Positions 1 to 8,931 are shown, counted from the stretch's first letter. The stretch: 64,000 nt of DNA from Streptomyces sp. 2114.4 (GCF_900187385.1 NZ_FYEY01000001.1:6262001-6326000), one strand, 5' to 3'. The notes: generated by a model from the sequence alone, not told the origin. Numbers and translations are program-made.

Positions 1-759
1 GTCCTCGTCCCGCTCCAGCAGCACACCGGGCGGGGTGGTCCGGGCGCACAGCTCGGCAAGGACGTCCAGCACGGGCCGGGTCACCGGGTGGGCATGGCTG
101 TCGTGCCACACGCCGTCCCGCTCCACACCGCCCGCGACATGGACGTAGGCGAGGGCATCGAGCGGCAGCTCGTCCAGGGCCAGGGCCGGATCCTCACCCC
201 GGTTGATGTGGTTCGTGTGGAGGTTGGCGACATCGATCAGCAGCCGCACCCCGGTCCGCTCGACCAGCTCGGCCAGGAACTGCCCCTCGGTCAGCTCCTC
301 GCCCGGCCAGTTGACCAGGGCGGCGATGTTCTCCAGCGCCAGCGGCACCGGCAGGGCGTCCTGGGCGATGCGCACGTTCTCGCAGAGCACGTCCAGCGCG
401 TCACGGGTGCGCGGCACGGGCAGCAGATGCCCGGCCTCCATCCGCGGGGAGGCGGTGAGCGGACCGCCGGCCCGCACAAAGGCGATGTGCTCGGTGACCA
501 TCGGCGCGCCCAGCGCCTCGGCGCGTTCGGCGAGCGCGGTCAGCCGGCCGGCGTCGGGGCGGTCGGCGCCGCCGAGGCCGAGTGAGACACCGTGCGGGAT
601 GACGGTGGTGCCACGCTCGCGCAGCTCCTCCAAGGCGTACGGCAGATGGCCGGGGCAGAGGTTTTCCGCCACGACCTCGACCCAGTCCACCCCGGGCAGC
701 TCCGCGATCTCCGCGGCGATTTCCGGCCGCCAGCCGATTCCCGTACCCAGGCGCTCCAT
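1..759 (-). CDS. DUF692 (UPF0276) family protein, partial, C-terminus beyond left edge
   Basis: The protein begins MERLGTGIGWRPEIAAEI and 253 codons lie in the window; the C-terminus is cut off. It shows the DUF692 TIM-barrel pattern: an N-terminal G-[IV]-G-WRPE segment, a VEVVAEN strand near residue 28, IPHGVSLGLGG near 53, TEHIAF near 90, LALENIA near 140, and LLIDVANLH near 173 followed by VHVAGG near 208. In this superfamily (MbnB, TglH) the His, Glu and Asp residues of such motifs bind iron and modify cysteines of partner peptides; the role of the Streptomyces members is not established. The ATG at 759 was chosen for the purine-rich GAGAGGGGGAGCC just upstream. Any partner gene would lie to the left of the window. 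Confidence 0.85.
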   Translation of the reverse strand, partial: MERLGTGIGWRPEIAAEIAELPGVDWVEVVAENLCPGHLPYALEELRERGTTVIPHGVSLGLGGADRPDAGRLTALAERAEALGAPMVTEHIAFVRAGGPLTASPRMEAGHLLPVPRTRDALDVLCENVRIAQDALPVPLALENIAALVNWPGEELTEGQFLAELVERTGVRLLIDVANLHTNHINRGEDPALALDELPLDALAYVHVAGGVERDGVWHDSHAHPVTRPVLDVLAELCARTTPPGVLLERDED

Positions 760-1291
760 GGCTCCCCCTCTCGCTCCGTGGTCTCGGTACTCATGGCCGC
801 GGCGGGACGGAGCGAACCCTGCAGCGGACGTGTTCAGAGGTTGATTTGAGCTTCCTCCACGAGGGTGCAGGGTCGGTCGTGCGCTTGACGCAGCGGGGTC
901 GTGTGCCGGGCACGGCGCGGGCCGTGGCCCCGCTGCGCCCCGGGCGTGAAGTACCCGCCGGTGGCTTGTTCCGGCCGAACGCAGCCCCGGGCGGGCGCGC
1001 CCCTGCAGGGTTCCCTGCGGCCACCGGGACCCTTGCCACCGTCCGGTTGCCGCCGTCCCGCGGCCGACGGGGACCTGCCGCCTCACGTGGTCGGGCTCCC
1101 GGGCGCGTGAAGAGTCCGGCGGACGGCGTCACGGAGCCATTGGTGGCCTCCGTCGGCTGCGTGACGGGGGTGCCAGGCCATGCCGATGGTCACGGCGGCA
1201 GCGGCAGGGGGAATTCGGCTCCGTGGAGCCGGAGGGTATGGGTGCCGGGCACGCTTCTTCGGCTTCCCGACGGAGAAGTCACGTTCGGGAG
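760..1291. other. Intergenic stretch, no supported gene
   Basis: This 530-bp interval lies upstream of the DUF692 gene and beyond the 3' end of the YrhB-like gene. Open frames exist on both strands (for example 846-1307 +), but their translations are Arg/Pro/Gly-rich with no recognisable motif, as expected for random frames in high-GC DNA. It probably contains the DUF692 promoter; I could not locate it. Confidence 0.5.
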
Positions 1292-1861
1292 TCAGGCAGT
1301 TCGGTGAAGTCCGCCCTGACGGAGGGTCTGCACGGCGAGTACCGGGTCGATGGGTCTGACGAGTTGACCGACCGCAATGGCCTCAAGACGGGGCGGGGCC
1401 TCGCCGTCGAGCAAGGCGTTCACGTAGTCGAGCGCCTGAGCCGGTGAGAGCACCGCCAGCTTCTGCCGCAGGGCGCGCACGGCGTGCAGGTGTCCCCGTG
1501 CGGCGGCGAGGTCGCACAGCTCGTCGTGCAGATCGTCCACCGCGGTACGGACGCGCATCCCCCGGATGCGGGCGCGGTAATCCGCCTCCCACGCCCCGCT
1601 CTTCTCGGAGACAACCCCGATCGCGTGCAGCCCTCCGTCGACGCGGTCCACCAGGTATGGCCCGTGGCCGATCAGCATGGCCGAGGGGTTCCGCGTACGT
1701 GCGTACTCCTCGGACTGCCAGTAGACCTTCCAGACCAGCTCGTGTTCCGCTACGTGCAGCACCGTCGTGCGCACCGGATCCATGCCCAGGGCCGACCACT
1801 TCCGATGCTCGCGATCCAGCTCTTCCTCGACGAGCCGTACCGCGGCCTCTCGCTCCATCAC
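1292..1861 (-). CDS. YrhB/Imm35-like immunity domain protein
   Basis: 189 aa. The N-terminal half carries the YrhB (Imm35-like) pattern: an opening helix EREAAVRLVEEELDRE, a strand with H-E-L-V-W-K-V-Y-W-Q-S (residues ~40-50), and GHGPYLVDRVDGGLHAIG (residues ~65-82), the usual 'G-x-G-P-x-x-V-D-R-x-x-G' signature. The C-terminal half is helical and unassigned. Family members act as cytoplasmic immunity proteins or solitary homologues of polymorphic-toxin immunity proteins. No toxin gene is adjacent, so it would be an orphan. The start is either of two consecutive ATG codons; no clear Shine-Dalgarno sequence is visible. The domain assignment is from pattern memory and has moderate certainty. 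Confidence 0.7.
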   Translation of the reverse strand: MMEREAAVRLVEEELDREHRKWSALGMDPVRTTVLHVAEHELVWKVYWQSEEYARTRNPSAMLIGHGPYLVDRVDGGLHAIGVVSEKSGAWEADYRARIRGMRVRTAVDDLHDELCDLAAARGHLHAVRALRQKLAVLSPAQALDYVNALLDGEAPPRLEAIAVGQLVRPIDPVLAVQTLRQGGLHRTA

Positions 1862-1951
1862 GCGTGCAGGATCTCCCAGGGGCCGGGAGACGGCCAGCGA
1901 GTTACCTGAGCGCAGGCGCTTGTGGCCGGACCGGTCCGGCGGTGCGACCGG

Positions 1952-2836
1952 CTACGGCTGCCGCAGGCGCGGGAGCGGGCAGTAGCGCTCACCCCCTTCG
2001 GCCACCACGGTTTTCCCGGGAGCGATCTCCGTGAACCCGGCATCGGTCACCACGGGCAGACCGCTGCGGGTCAGCTCCTGCCAGTGCTCGCCCCGCGCGG
2101 ACCGTACGGACAGCGGGAATCCCGCCGCGCGCCAGGCCGCCCGCTCTTTTGCGGACAGCTCCCACCACGCCAGCTGTGCACCGTGCCCGGCCTGCGCCAT
2201 CTCCTTGCCCGTCGACATCCCCAGCTCGGAGTTGAGCCACAGGACCGGGGCGCCGGCGACGGGGGCCCCGGGCGGCTGGGGGTCGTCCAGCTCCGTGCCC
2301 GAAACCTGCAGCCGCGCCAGCTCCTTGGGCCAGCCGTCCAGCGGCACCGGGGGGAAGACCCGCACCTCGGCGCGGTGGCCGGTGACCGTGATACCCGGCA
2401 GCGCCTCGGCCCGCCGCCACTCCGCGCCGCGCGCCCGCCGCACCACCTTCCGGATCCGGGCGTCCTGCCAGTCCCGCACCGCCGCGGCCCACTCGCCGTC
2501 GCCGGCCGACCGTTCGTCCGACAGCAGCACCAGCACGGCCCTCGCCGCGGTCTCCAGCGCGTCCGTACGCGACGGCGGTCCGGCCCGCTCGATCCGCGCG
2601 ACGAGCGGCAGCACGAACTGGGGTGCCGCGTCGCGGTCGCTCGCTTCGCGGCGCACGGCGCCGGCGGCGTCGTTGCCGGGCCGGCCGGTGCTTTCTGCGC
2701 CGGCGCTCTCCGTGCCGGCGCCCTCCGTGCCGGCGCCCTCCGTGCCGGCGCTCGCCGTGCCGGTGCGTGCTGTGCCGGCGCACTCTGCACTCGCGCTTTC
2801 CGTGCTGGTCACCCGTCCGCCTTCTGTGCTGGTCAC
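1952..2836 (-). CDS. Peptidyl-tRNA hydrolase, PTH2-like
   Basis: About 294 aa. The C-terminal ~110 residues contain LWLNSELGMSTGKEMAQAGH followed by GAQLAWW, the Pth2 G-K-x-x-A-Q-x-x-H-[AG] signature, and then LPVVTDAGFTEIAPGKTVV. Pth2 enzymes release tRNA from stalled peptidyl-tRNA. The middle region (QFVLPLVARIERAGPPSRTDAL) has the strand-helix pattern seen in actinobacterial members with an extended N-terminus. The first ~50 residues are Ala/Gly/Thr/Glu/Ser repeats encoded by a 15-bp tandem repeat, so the start is uncertain: GTG at 2836 is given, GTG at 2812 is equally possible, and neither has a strong ribosome binding site. Confidence 0.8.
   Translation of the reverse strand: MTSTEGGRVTSTESASAECAGTARTGTASAGTEGAGTEGAGTESAGAESTGRPGNDAAGAVRREASDRDAAPQFVLPLVARIERAGPPSRTDALETAARAVLVLLSDERSAGDGEWAAAVRDWQDARIRKVVRRARGAEWRRAEALPGITVTGHRAEVRVFPPVPLDGWPKELARLQVSGTELDDPQPPGAPVAGAPVLWLNSELGMSTGKEMAQAGHGAQLAWWELSAKERAAWRAAGFPLSVRSARGEHWQELTRSGLPVVTDAGFTEIAPGKTVVAEGGERYCPLPRLRQP
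2696..2785. repeat. 15-bp tandem repeats within the 5' end of the PTH gene
   Basis: About six degenerate copies of a 15-bp unit (core TGCCGGCGCCCTCCG on the plus strand) encode an Ala-Gly-Thr-Glu/Ser-rich linker on the minus strand. The length is a multiple of three, so copy-number change would keep frame. Confidence 0.8.
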
Positions 2837-3083
2837 CGGTCCAGTCTGCCAGCCGCCACTGACAGGGGCCCGTGACCGACAGCTGGCGTCGTCGTTGTCT
2901 CCCGCTCGCCGCTGCTCTGTGCCCACGGGGCCGGCCGGTGGGCAACACAGCAGCGGCGAACCAACGCCGTCTGCCCGGCGCCGCGTTGCGGGCCGAACGC
3001 GGCGCGCCACGTTCTGGGGCGGGCACCGGGCAGCTGATCCGGCTACCGTCGGGGACGGCGGAGCGGGCCAAGGCCGCCCGGTG

Positions 3084-3170
3084 GCAGTGCCGGGGGCAGT
3101 GCCGGACAGCAGTGCCGAGAGCAGCAGCGGGTGGCAGTGCCGAGAGCAGCACCGGGTGGCAGTGCCGAGT
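3084..3170. repeat. 25-bp tandem repeats upstream of the ABC ATPase
   Basis: Two near-identical 25-bp units (core CAGTGCCGAGAGCAGCA) start at about 3110 and 3135. A partial third starts at 3160 and weaker copies lie upstream. The block ends about 20 bp before the ATG at 3193 and sits between the divergent hydrolase and transporter genes. Confidence 0.8.
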
Positions 3171-3192
3171 GGCGGTGGAGGTGCCAACACGT

Positions 3193-4283
3193 ATGAAGCT
3201 GGACGGGGTGGGGCGGCGCTACGGGGTGCGGGGCCCGTGGGTGCTGCGGGACGTACAACTCGAGGTGCCCGCGGGTGCGCTGCTGCGCATCGAGGGGACC
3301 AACGGCAGCGGGAAATCCACCCTGCTGCGGCTGTTGGCCGGGATCGACCGGCCCAGTGCCGGACGTATCACCGGGCGCCCGCGCAGCGCCTATGTGCCCG
3401 AACGGTTCCCGGCCGCGCTGCCCTTCACCGCCGTCGACTACCTCACCCACCTCGGCCGCATCCACGGTCTGACCGGCCCCGAAGCCGGTCGCCGCGGCGC
3501 CGAATGGCTGGCCCGGTTCGGGGCGGCCGCGCACGCCCGCACCCCGCTGGCCGAGCTGTCCAAGGGGACGAGCCAGAAGGTCGCGGTCGCCCAGGCGTTG
3601 CTCGCCGAACCCGAATTCCTGGTCCTGGACGAGGCCTGGACCGGCCTGGACCAGGGCGCCCGGGAGGTGCTCAACCGTGCGGTCGCCGAACGGGTCGCGG
3701 ACGGCGGCACCGTCGTCTTCGTCGACCATGACCCGCAGCGGCTGGCGGGCGCGGCCGATGCCCGCTACCGCGTCGCGGACGGGCGGCTGCTGTCCCATGA
3801 GGAGAGCGGCCCGATGGGGGACGAGGCGCCCGCGCCCGGCCCCAGAGTGGTCATCGAGGCGCAGGGCGCACCGGGAGCGCCGCTGCCCGGGGAGCCGGAG
3901 CGCACGCCGGCCGGAGCGCCACGGCTGCCCGGTGGGACACAGGTCGTACCGCGGCCGGACGGTACGACACGGCTGACGGTCCCCGCGGTCCACTCCGACG
4001 CCTTGCTGCGCGCCCTGCTCACCACACGGCCGCCGTGGCACATCCGGTCGGTCACCAGCGCGGGGGCGGGGCCGGGGGAGGGGCCCGGCGACGACGCCCC
4101 GGCGTCGGCCCCCGCATCCGCGCCGCCCCCGCGCCCGCGTCCCCCCAGGCATCCGCGCACCCGTCCGCCCCCGCGGCCACCCAGGCGTCCGCGCGCCCGT
4201 CCGCCCCCGCGGCCACCCAGGCGTCCGCATCCGCTTCCCCTTCCGATTCCGCTTCCGCACCCGACGAGGCCCCCCTCACGTGA
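3193..4283 (+). CDS. ABC transporter ATP-binding protein with frame change in its tail
   Basis: The ATPase starts at ATG 3193. It has Walker A GTNGSGKST (residues 35-43), signature LSKGTSQKV (122-130), Walker B FLVLDEA (142-148) and the H-loop His in VFVDHD (residue 179). A poorly conserved Pro/Ala-rich C-terminal extension follows. The starting frame stays open to 5019, straight across the downstream permease in the wrong frame. From about 4115-4146 the coding signal (Ala/Pro/Ser/Thr/Gln codons with G/C third positions) moves to the -1 frame, which ends at TGA 4281-4283 and overlaps the permease GTG. I therefore read one gene ending at 4283, with a one-base deletion, sequencing error or slip in the C runs at 4124-4146. 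Substrate unknown. Confidence 0.75.
4156..4227. repeat. 36-bp tandem repeat in the ABC ATPase tail
   Basis: Two adjacent 36-bp copies differ by about one base and encode a 12-residue unit (APAATQASARPS) in the frame ending at 4283. The in-frame repeat supports that frame as the coding one. Confidence 0.8.
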
Positions 4284-4948
4284 TCGCTCTTCTCCGCTAT
4301 CAGACGGCGCTGCTCGTCCGCTCGCACCGCTGGCTGCCGCCGGTGATCCTCTACGCCGCCTGGCTGGCCATCGGCGTCCAGAGCGGCGGCCCGATCCTCG
4401 TCGGGTTCGGCTGGGCCGCCGGCGGCCTGCTGCCGGTCGCCGTATGGCTGACCCGGGTCTGTGTCACCAACGAGCCGCCGGCGGCCCGCAATTGCACCGT
4501 GGCGGCCGCCGGTCCCGGCCGGGCCCACCTCGCCGCAGTGCTGGCCGCGGTCTGTACCGCGGTGCTGCTCGCCCTCCTCGGTACGGCACTGGTCGTGCTG
4601 CTGTCCGACCCCCACTCCACCGGCCACCAAGTCGCCGTCCCGGTCCTGCCCGCGGCGGCCGCCGGGCTGCTCGCCGCGCTGGCGTGCCTGTTGACGGGCA
4701 CCGCGATCGGCGCGCTGAGCAACCGGCCGGTGCTGCGCAGCAGCGGCTGGAGCATCCCGGTGGGCATGCTCGCCGCCCTGCTGCTGCTCGTGCTGGGCGC
4801 CTCGCCCGCCAACACCGCCGTCTCGGGCCTGGTTACCGGCTCCCTCCACGGCACGATCACCACCCCGTGGCTGCCGCTCGCCGCCACCGCCCTGCTCGCG
4901 GCCGCCGCCACCGCCCTTGCCTGCGCGCTCAGCTCCCGCCGGAGTTGA
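4280..4948 (+). CDS. ABC transporter permease, small hydrophobic protein
   Basis: 222 aa beginning with GTG 4280, which overlaps the ATPase stop (GTGA). It has about six hydrophobic segments, including WLPPVILYAAWLAIGV, AVLAAVCTAVLLALLGTALV, LPAAAAGLLAALACLLTG, VGMLAALLLLVLG and LAATALLAAAATALACAL. A short RYQTALLVRSHRW stretch precedes the first segment, as in ABC-2-like membrane subunits. The partner is the ATPase just upstream. The family is not recognised more closely, so direction of transport and substrate are open. Confidence 0.75.
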   Translation: MIALLRYQTALLVRSHRWLPPVILYAAWLAIGVQSGGPILVGFGWAAGGLLPVAVWLTRVCVTNEPPAARNCTVAAAGPGRAHLAAVLAAVCTAVLLALLGTALVVLLSDPHSTGHQVAVPVLPAAAAGLLAALACLLTGTAIGALSNRPVLRSSGWSIPVGMLAALLLLVLGASPANTAVSGLVTGSLHGTITTPWLPLAATALLAAAATALACALSSRRS

Positions 4949-5415
4949 AGCGCCGGAACGTATGGCCGGAGTTGAAGCGCCGCTGGCGTGAACGGACGGG
5001 GGCTGAGGCGTCGGGGTGAACGGACGGGGCGGGGCTGAGGCGTCGGGGTGGACGGATGGGGCGGGGCTGAGGGGGCGGGGCGTTCGGCGGGGGCGGGGCT
5101 GAGGCGTCGGGTGCCGCGCCGCGGCGGCGCTGGAATCAGGCCCGGACGTCTCCCCCGCCCCCTCCCCCTCTCCCCCTTCGGGGGAGGGGGCGGGGGGTGG
5201 GTTCGGGGGTGGGGGGAAGCAGCCGCACGCTCGAAGCCCTGCCCGGCACCGCTGCCCGTCCCACCCCGCTACTCCACCCGGTCCGGTCAGGTCAGGCCCC
5301 GGCCACCCCACCACCCCACCGCCCCACGGGGCCCGTGGCGCCCCCCACGGGGCCCGTGGCGCCCCCCCCGCGGGGCGGCAGCACCCTCCCCGTGGAACCC
5401 GTGGCCCCCGCAGCC
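4949..5415. repeat. GC-rich repeat-filled gap between convergent genes
   Basis: No gene is supported here. The interval holds two copies of GGAGTTGAAGCGCCG (4941-4982), three to four copies of a ~33-bp unit built on GAACGGACGGGGC and GGCTGAGGCGTCGGGGTG (4988-5120), a strong C/G hairpin at 5161-5195, and two copies of a 21-bp unit containing GGGGCCCGTGGCGCC (5325-5375). Confidence 0.7.
5161..5195. terminator. C-run/G-run hairpin, likely bidirectional terminator
   Basis: Arms CCCCCTCTCCCCC and GGGGGAGGGGGCG flank a TTC loop, giving at least 11 base pairs with one wobble. It lies between the convergent permease (+) and PhoX-like (-) genes. There is no T tract, as is common in streptomycetes. 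Confidence 0.55.
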
Positions 5416-6810
5416 TCAGTCGTGCCAGGGCCCCGTCACCGCGAACGTCGTCCCCGGCGTATAGCAATTGACGTACATCGTCCGGTGGTCCGGCGAGAAG
5501 GTCACCCCCGCGAACTCCCCCCACTCCGGCTTCTGTGGGGTGCCGATGTTCTGCCGGCCGCGCGCCATCGCATAGACCTCGCCGCGTCGGGTGAGGCCGA
5601 AGACGTGCTGGGCGCCCTCGCCGTCCTCGCAGACCATCAGGCCGCCGCTGGGCGCCAGGCAGATGTTGTCGGGGGACTCGCCGGGCAGTTGGAGGTCGCT
5701 GTCCGGGCCGAAGACGACGACCTGGGTCAGCCGCCGCTTCTCCGGGTCGTACTTCCACACCTGGCCGTAGTGGTCGGCCGCCGAGCCGGCGTCGCGGTGC
5801 GCGAAGCTGGAGACGAAGTAGACGCAGGAGCCGCCCCAGTAGCAGCCCTCCAGCTTCTGGGCGTGGGTGATGCCGCCGGGGCCGAAGTCCTGGAAGCGGA
5901 TCGGGGTCTGACGGGCGAGCGGGTCGGGCACATCCACCCAGGTGACGTGATCGAAGGTGGTGCCCGGTTGCTGGACGGTGGAGAGGTCGGGCACACCGGG
6001 GACCCGCAGCGCCTGGAGCCGGCCGCCGGCCCGGAGCGAACCGCGGCCGCCCCTCGGCTTCTTCGGAAGAAAGCGGTAGAACAGGCCGAACGGCTTGTCG
6101 AAGGCGTCCTCGGTTTCGTAGACGGTGCCGGTGCCGGGGTCGACGGCGATCGCCTCGTGCTGGAAGCGGCCCATCGCGGTCAGCGGGACCGCGCCGGTGC
6201 GCCGCGGGTCGTACGGGTCGACCTCGAAGATGAAGCCGTGGTCCTTGGTGTAGTTCTCCTCACCGGCCCGGTGCTCGGTCTCCTCGCAGGTCAACCAGGT
6301 GCGCCAAGGGGTGGGGCCGCCCGCGCAGTTGGTGGACGTACCGGCGAGGGCGACCCGTTCCGAGCGGACGGAGTTGTCCGGGCCGAGTTCCAGGGCCGTA
6401 CAGCCCCCCTCGCCGCCGGGGTCGTACGTCAGGTCCCGGACCCGGGGGACGGCCTGGCGCGAGCCCGTACGGTTCTCGTGGTTGCGGACGAGGAAGGTGC
6501 CGCCGCGGCGTCCGGAAGAACTGTGAGAGCCGAGAGAGCCCGGGAAGGCGGCCATGCCATCGCAGTTGCTGGGGACCTTGCCCTCCCCGGAGCGCAGCGG
6601 GTCGCCTTCCCGGGACAGGACCCGGTAGCGGAAGCCCCGGGGGAGGTCGAGCAGGCCGTGCGGGTCGGGTACCAGCGGGCCGTAACCGCGCCGCCCCATG
6701 CTCTGTGCGGTCGCGGTCCCCGTGAAGAGCTCCGTGAGGTTTCCGAAGAAGGCGATTCCCGCCCCCAGCGCTCCGGTTCTCGCCAGGATCTGACGTCGTG
6801 TCGCGGACAT
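5416..6810 (-). CDS. PhoX/DUF839 family secreted protein, Tat-exported
   Basis: About 464 aa from ATG 6810 (GGGAG six bases upstream); an upstream frame extension to 6861 is less likely. The N-terminus SATRRQILARTGALGAGIAF is a Tat signal with the twin arginine. The mature part has PhoX/DUF839 features: GLLDLPRGFRYRVLSREGD, SNCDGMAAFPG, LVRNHEN (residues ~110), GGCTALEL, a WLTCEETE segment and DNICLAPSGGLMVCEDGEG near residue 390. PhoX enzymes are calcium/iron phosphatases acting outside the cell; DUF839 members in actinomycetes are often of unknown substrate. It stands alone between a convergent transporter and zapE. Confidence 0.85.
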   Translation of the reverse strand: MSATRRQILARTGALGAGIAFFGNLTELFTGTATAQSMGRRGYGPLVPDPHGLLDLPRGFRYRVLSREGDPLRSGEGKVPSNCDGMAAFPGSLGSHSSSGRRGGTFLVRNHENRTGSRQAVPRVRDLTYDPGGEGGCTALELGPDNSVRSERVALAGTSTNCAGGPTPWRTWLTCEETEHRAGEENYTKDHGFIFEVDPYDPRRTGAVPLTAMGRFQHEAIAVDPGTGTVYETEDAFDKPFGLFYRFLPKKPRGGRGSLRAGGRLQALRVPGVPDLSTVQQPGTTFDHVTWVDVPDPLARQTPIRFQDFGPGGITHAQKLEGCYWGGSCVYFVSSFAHRDAGSAADHYGQVWKYDPEKRRLTQVVVFGPDSDLQLPGESPDNICLAPSGGLMVCEDGEGAQHVFGLTRRGEVYAMARGRQNIGTPQKPEWGEFAGVTFSPDHRTMYVNCYTPGTTFAVTGPWHD

Positions 6811-6911
6811 GGGCAACTCCCTGTTGGCGGACAGGTGACGTGACCCGCTCGTGTGTACCACGGGGCCGGGCCGCCGGGAACCAGGCGGCCCGGGTGTTGC
6901 CGCGGACGCGT

Positions 6912-8033
6912 CTACCGGGAGCCGTCGGCCACCAGGGTGCCGGCGTCGCGCGCCAGCGCCGTCAGCCGGGAGATGGCCCGGAAGTACTTCTTGCGGTAGC
7001 CGCCGCGCAGCATCTCCTCGCTGAACAGCTCGTCGAAGGCCTTGCCCGAGGTCAGCACCGGCACCTCACGGTCGTAGAGCCGGTCGGCCAGGACCACCAG
7101 GCGCAGCGCGGTGGACTGGTCGGGCACCGCCTGGACATCGGTGAGGAAGACCGCCTCGATGCCGTCGCACATCGCGCCGTAGCGGCTGGGGTGCACCCGG
7201 GACAGGTGCTCCAGCAGGGAGGGGAAGTCGTCGAGGGAGGCACCGGGCGTGCGGTACGCCGTGCGGGTGACCGTCTCGTCGTCGTACGGGGCGGGCGCCT
7301 CGGGCAGGCCGCGGTGGCGGTAGTCCTCGCCGTCGATCCGCAGCGGACGGAAGTGGGCGCTCAGGCCCTGGATCTCCCGCAGGAAGTCGGCCGCGGCGAA
7401 CCGGCCCTCGCCCAGCTTGCCGGGCAGCGTGTTGGAGGTGGCGGCCAGCGCCACCCCGGCGTCGACCAGCTTGCCGAGCAGGGTGGAGACCAGGACCGTG
7501 TCACCGGGATCGTCCAGCTCGAACTCGTCGATGCACAGCAGCTTGTGCTCGCCGAGGGTGCGGACGGTCTGCTGGAAGCCGAGCGCGCCGACGAGGTTGG
7601 TCAGCTCGACGAAGGTGCCGAAGGCCTTGTGCTCGGCCGGGGCGGGGGTGGCGTGCCACAGGGAGGCGAGCAGGTGGGTCTTGCCGACGCCGTAGCCGCC
7701 GTCCAGGTAGACGCCGCGCGGGCCCCGGGGGGCCGCGGGCTTCCTGGCGAACCAGCGCCGCTTGCCCGAGCCGGCCCGCCCGGCGTCGATGCTCTCCGCG
7801 AAGTCGCTCAGGACCTGGACGGCCTCGGCCTGGCTGGGCTGCTTCGGGTCCGGGATGTAGGTGTCGAACCGGGCGCCCTGGAAGCGCGGCGGCGGCACCA
7901 TCTCGGCCACCAGGCGGTCGGCCGGGACGTGCGGGGCGCGGGCGGTGAGCGCGGCGGGCGCCGCGTCGTCCCCGTCGGCCGGCGGTCCGGCTATCGGGTC
8001 GGGCTGCGGGGCGGAGTGCTGGGAAGGCGACAC
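6912..8033 (-). CDS. zapE: Cell division protein ZapE (AFG1-like ATPase)
   Basis: 373 aa, GTG start. The AFG1/ZapE P-loop ATPase signature is clear: FQGARFDTYIPDPKQPSQ near residue 51, Walker A GGYGVGKTH (112-120), LASLWHATPAPAEHKAFGTFVELT, Walker B LLCIDEFELDD (165-175), sensor ATSNTLP, and a C-terminal VRGGYRKKYFRA-like segment near the end. ZapE associates with the divisome in proteobacteria; in actinomycetes its role is less studied. It is divergent from the RibD-like reductase, with 67 bp between the start codons. Confidence 0.9.
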   Translation of the reverse strand: MSPSQHSAPQPDPIAGPPADGDDAAPAALTARAPHVPADRLVAEMVPPPRFQGARFDTYIPDPKQPSQAEAVQVLSDFAESIDAGRAGSGKRRWFARKPAAPRGPRGVYLDGGYGVGKTHLLASLWHATPAPAEHKAFGTFVELTNLVGALGFQQTVRTLGEHKLLCIDEFELDDPGDTVLVSTLLGKLVDAGVALAATSNTLPGKLGEGRFAAADFLREIQGLSAHFRPLRIDGEDYRHRGLPEAPAPYDDETVTRTAYRTPGASLDDFPSLLEHLSRVHPSRYGAMCDGIEAVFLTDVQAVPDQSTALRLVVLADRLYDREVPVLTSGKAFDELFSEEMLRGGYRKKYFRAISRLTALARDAGTLVADGSR

Positions 8034-8100
8034 AGCCGTCCAGCCTATCTCCTGCGCGGGGGGCGCCGGTCCGCTGAGAGGGGCATGTCACACTGCCGCC

Positions 8101-8925
8101 ATGCGACGCCTGTTCCCTCTCCCCGCCCCGTCCGCACCGGCCCCTGCCGCCGAGAACACCGAGGTGGGGGTCGCCGGCCCCACGGACCGTGCCTGGACCC
8201 TGCACGAGCTGGCCGACGCCTACGCGTACCCGGCGGCGGACGACCCGGTGCGCTCGGGGCGCACCGGCTGGCTGCGGGCGAACATGGTGTCCTCCGTGGA
8301 CGGCGCGGCCCACCACGAGGGCCGCTCGCAGCCGCTCTCCAGCGATGCCGATATGCGGATCTTCGGGGTGCTGCGGGGCCTCGCGGATGCCGTGGTGGTG
8401 GGTGCGGAGACGGTGCGGCAGGAGGGCTATCGGCCGGCCCGCGCCCGGGAGGCGTTCGCCGCCCGCCGGGCCGCGGCCGGCCAGGGCCCGGCCCCCGCCA
8501 TCGCCGTGGTGACCGCCGGCCTCGCGCTGGACTTCACCCTGCCGCTGTTCACCGAGCCGCTGGTCCCCACCCTGGTGCTGACCGGCGCGGGCGCGCCTGC
8601 GGACCGGGTGGCGAAGGCCCGTGCCGCAGGCGTCGAGGTGCTGTTCGCCGGTGAGGGGCAGGGCGTCGATCCGGCCCGGGTGACCGGGGCGCTGGCCGAA
8701 CGGGGCCACACCCGGCTGCTCACGGAGGGCGGGCCGATGCTGCTGGGGCAGCTCGCGGCGGCCGGCGCGCTGGACGAGTTGTGCCTGTCGCTGGCTCCGG
8801 TGGTTGCCGTGGGCGACGCGCCGAGGATCATGAACGGTCCCGCCGTCCCGGTACCGGAGCGATTCGCCCTGGCGTCCGTACTGGAGGAGGGCGGATTCCT
8901 CTTCACTCGCTACCGCCGGCCGTGA
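8101..8925 (+). CDS. Pyrimidine reductase family protein (RibD C-terminal domain)
   Basis: 274 aa from ATG 8101. Matches to the RibD-C/dihydrofolate-reductase fold include GWLRANMVSSVDGAA (residues ~58-72), the conserved 'N-x-x-S-x-D-G' motif, LADAVVVGAETVRQEGY (~97-113) and RLLTEGGPMLLGQL (~205-218). RibD-C proteins reduce the riboflavin precursor with NADPH. This stand-alone copy lacks the deaminase domain and is not in a rib cluster, so riboflavin synthesis is possible but not shown. A hairpin at 8932-8950 follows the stop. Confidence 0.85.
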   Translation: MRRLFPLPAPSAPAPAAENTEVGVAGPTDRAWTLHELADAYAYPAADDPVRSGRTGWLRANMVSSVDGAAHHEGRSQPLSSDADMRIFGVLRGLADAVVVGAETVRQEGYRPARAREAFAARRAAAGQGPAPAIAVVTAGLALDFTLPLFTEPLVPTLVLTGAGAPADRVAKARAAGVEVLFAGEGQGVDPARVTGALAERGHTRLLTEGGPMLLGQLAAAGALDELCLSLAPVVAVGDAPRIMNGPAVPVPERFALASVLEEGGFLFTRYRRP

Positions 8926-8931
8926 CAATCG

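Noticed and set aside
846..1307. 153-codon plus-strand frame in the gap left of the YrhB-like gene
   Set aside because: Arg/Pro/Gly-rich product without motif or third-position bias; overlaps an equally open minus-strand frame.
3084..3170. Tandem 25-bp repeats considered as a CRISPR array
   Set aside because: The units are contiguous with no unique spacers, and no cas genes are present; similar GC-rich repeats occur at several intergenic places here.
4280..5019. Long C-terminal extension of the ABC ATPase through the permease gene
   Set aside because: It is the out-of-frame shadow of the permease; amino acid content becomes Arg/Pro-rich and the real membrane protein lies in the other frame.
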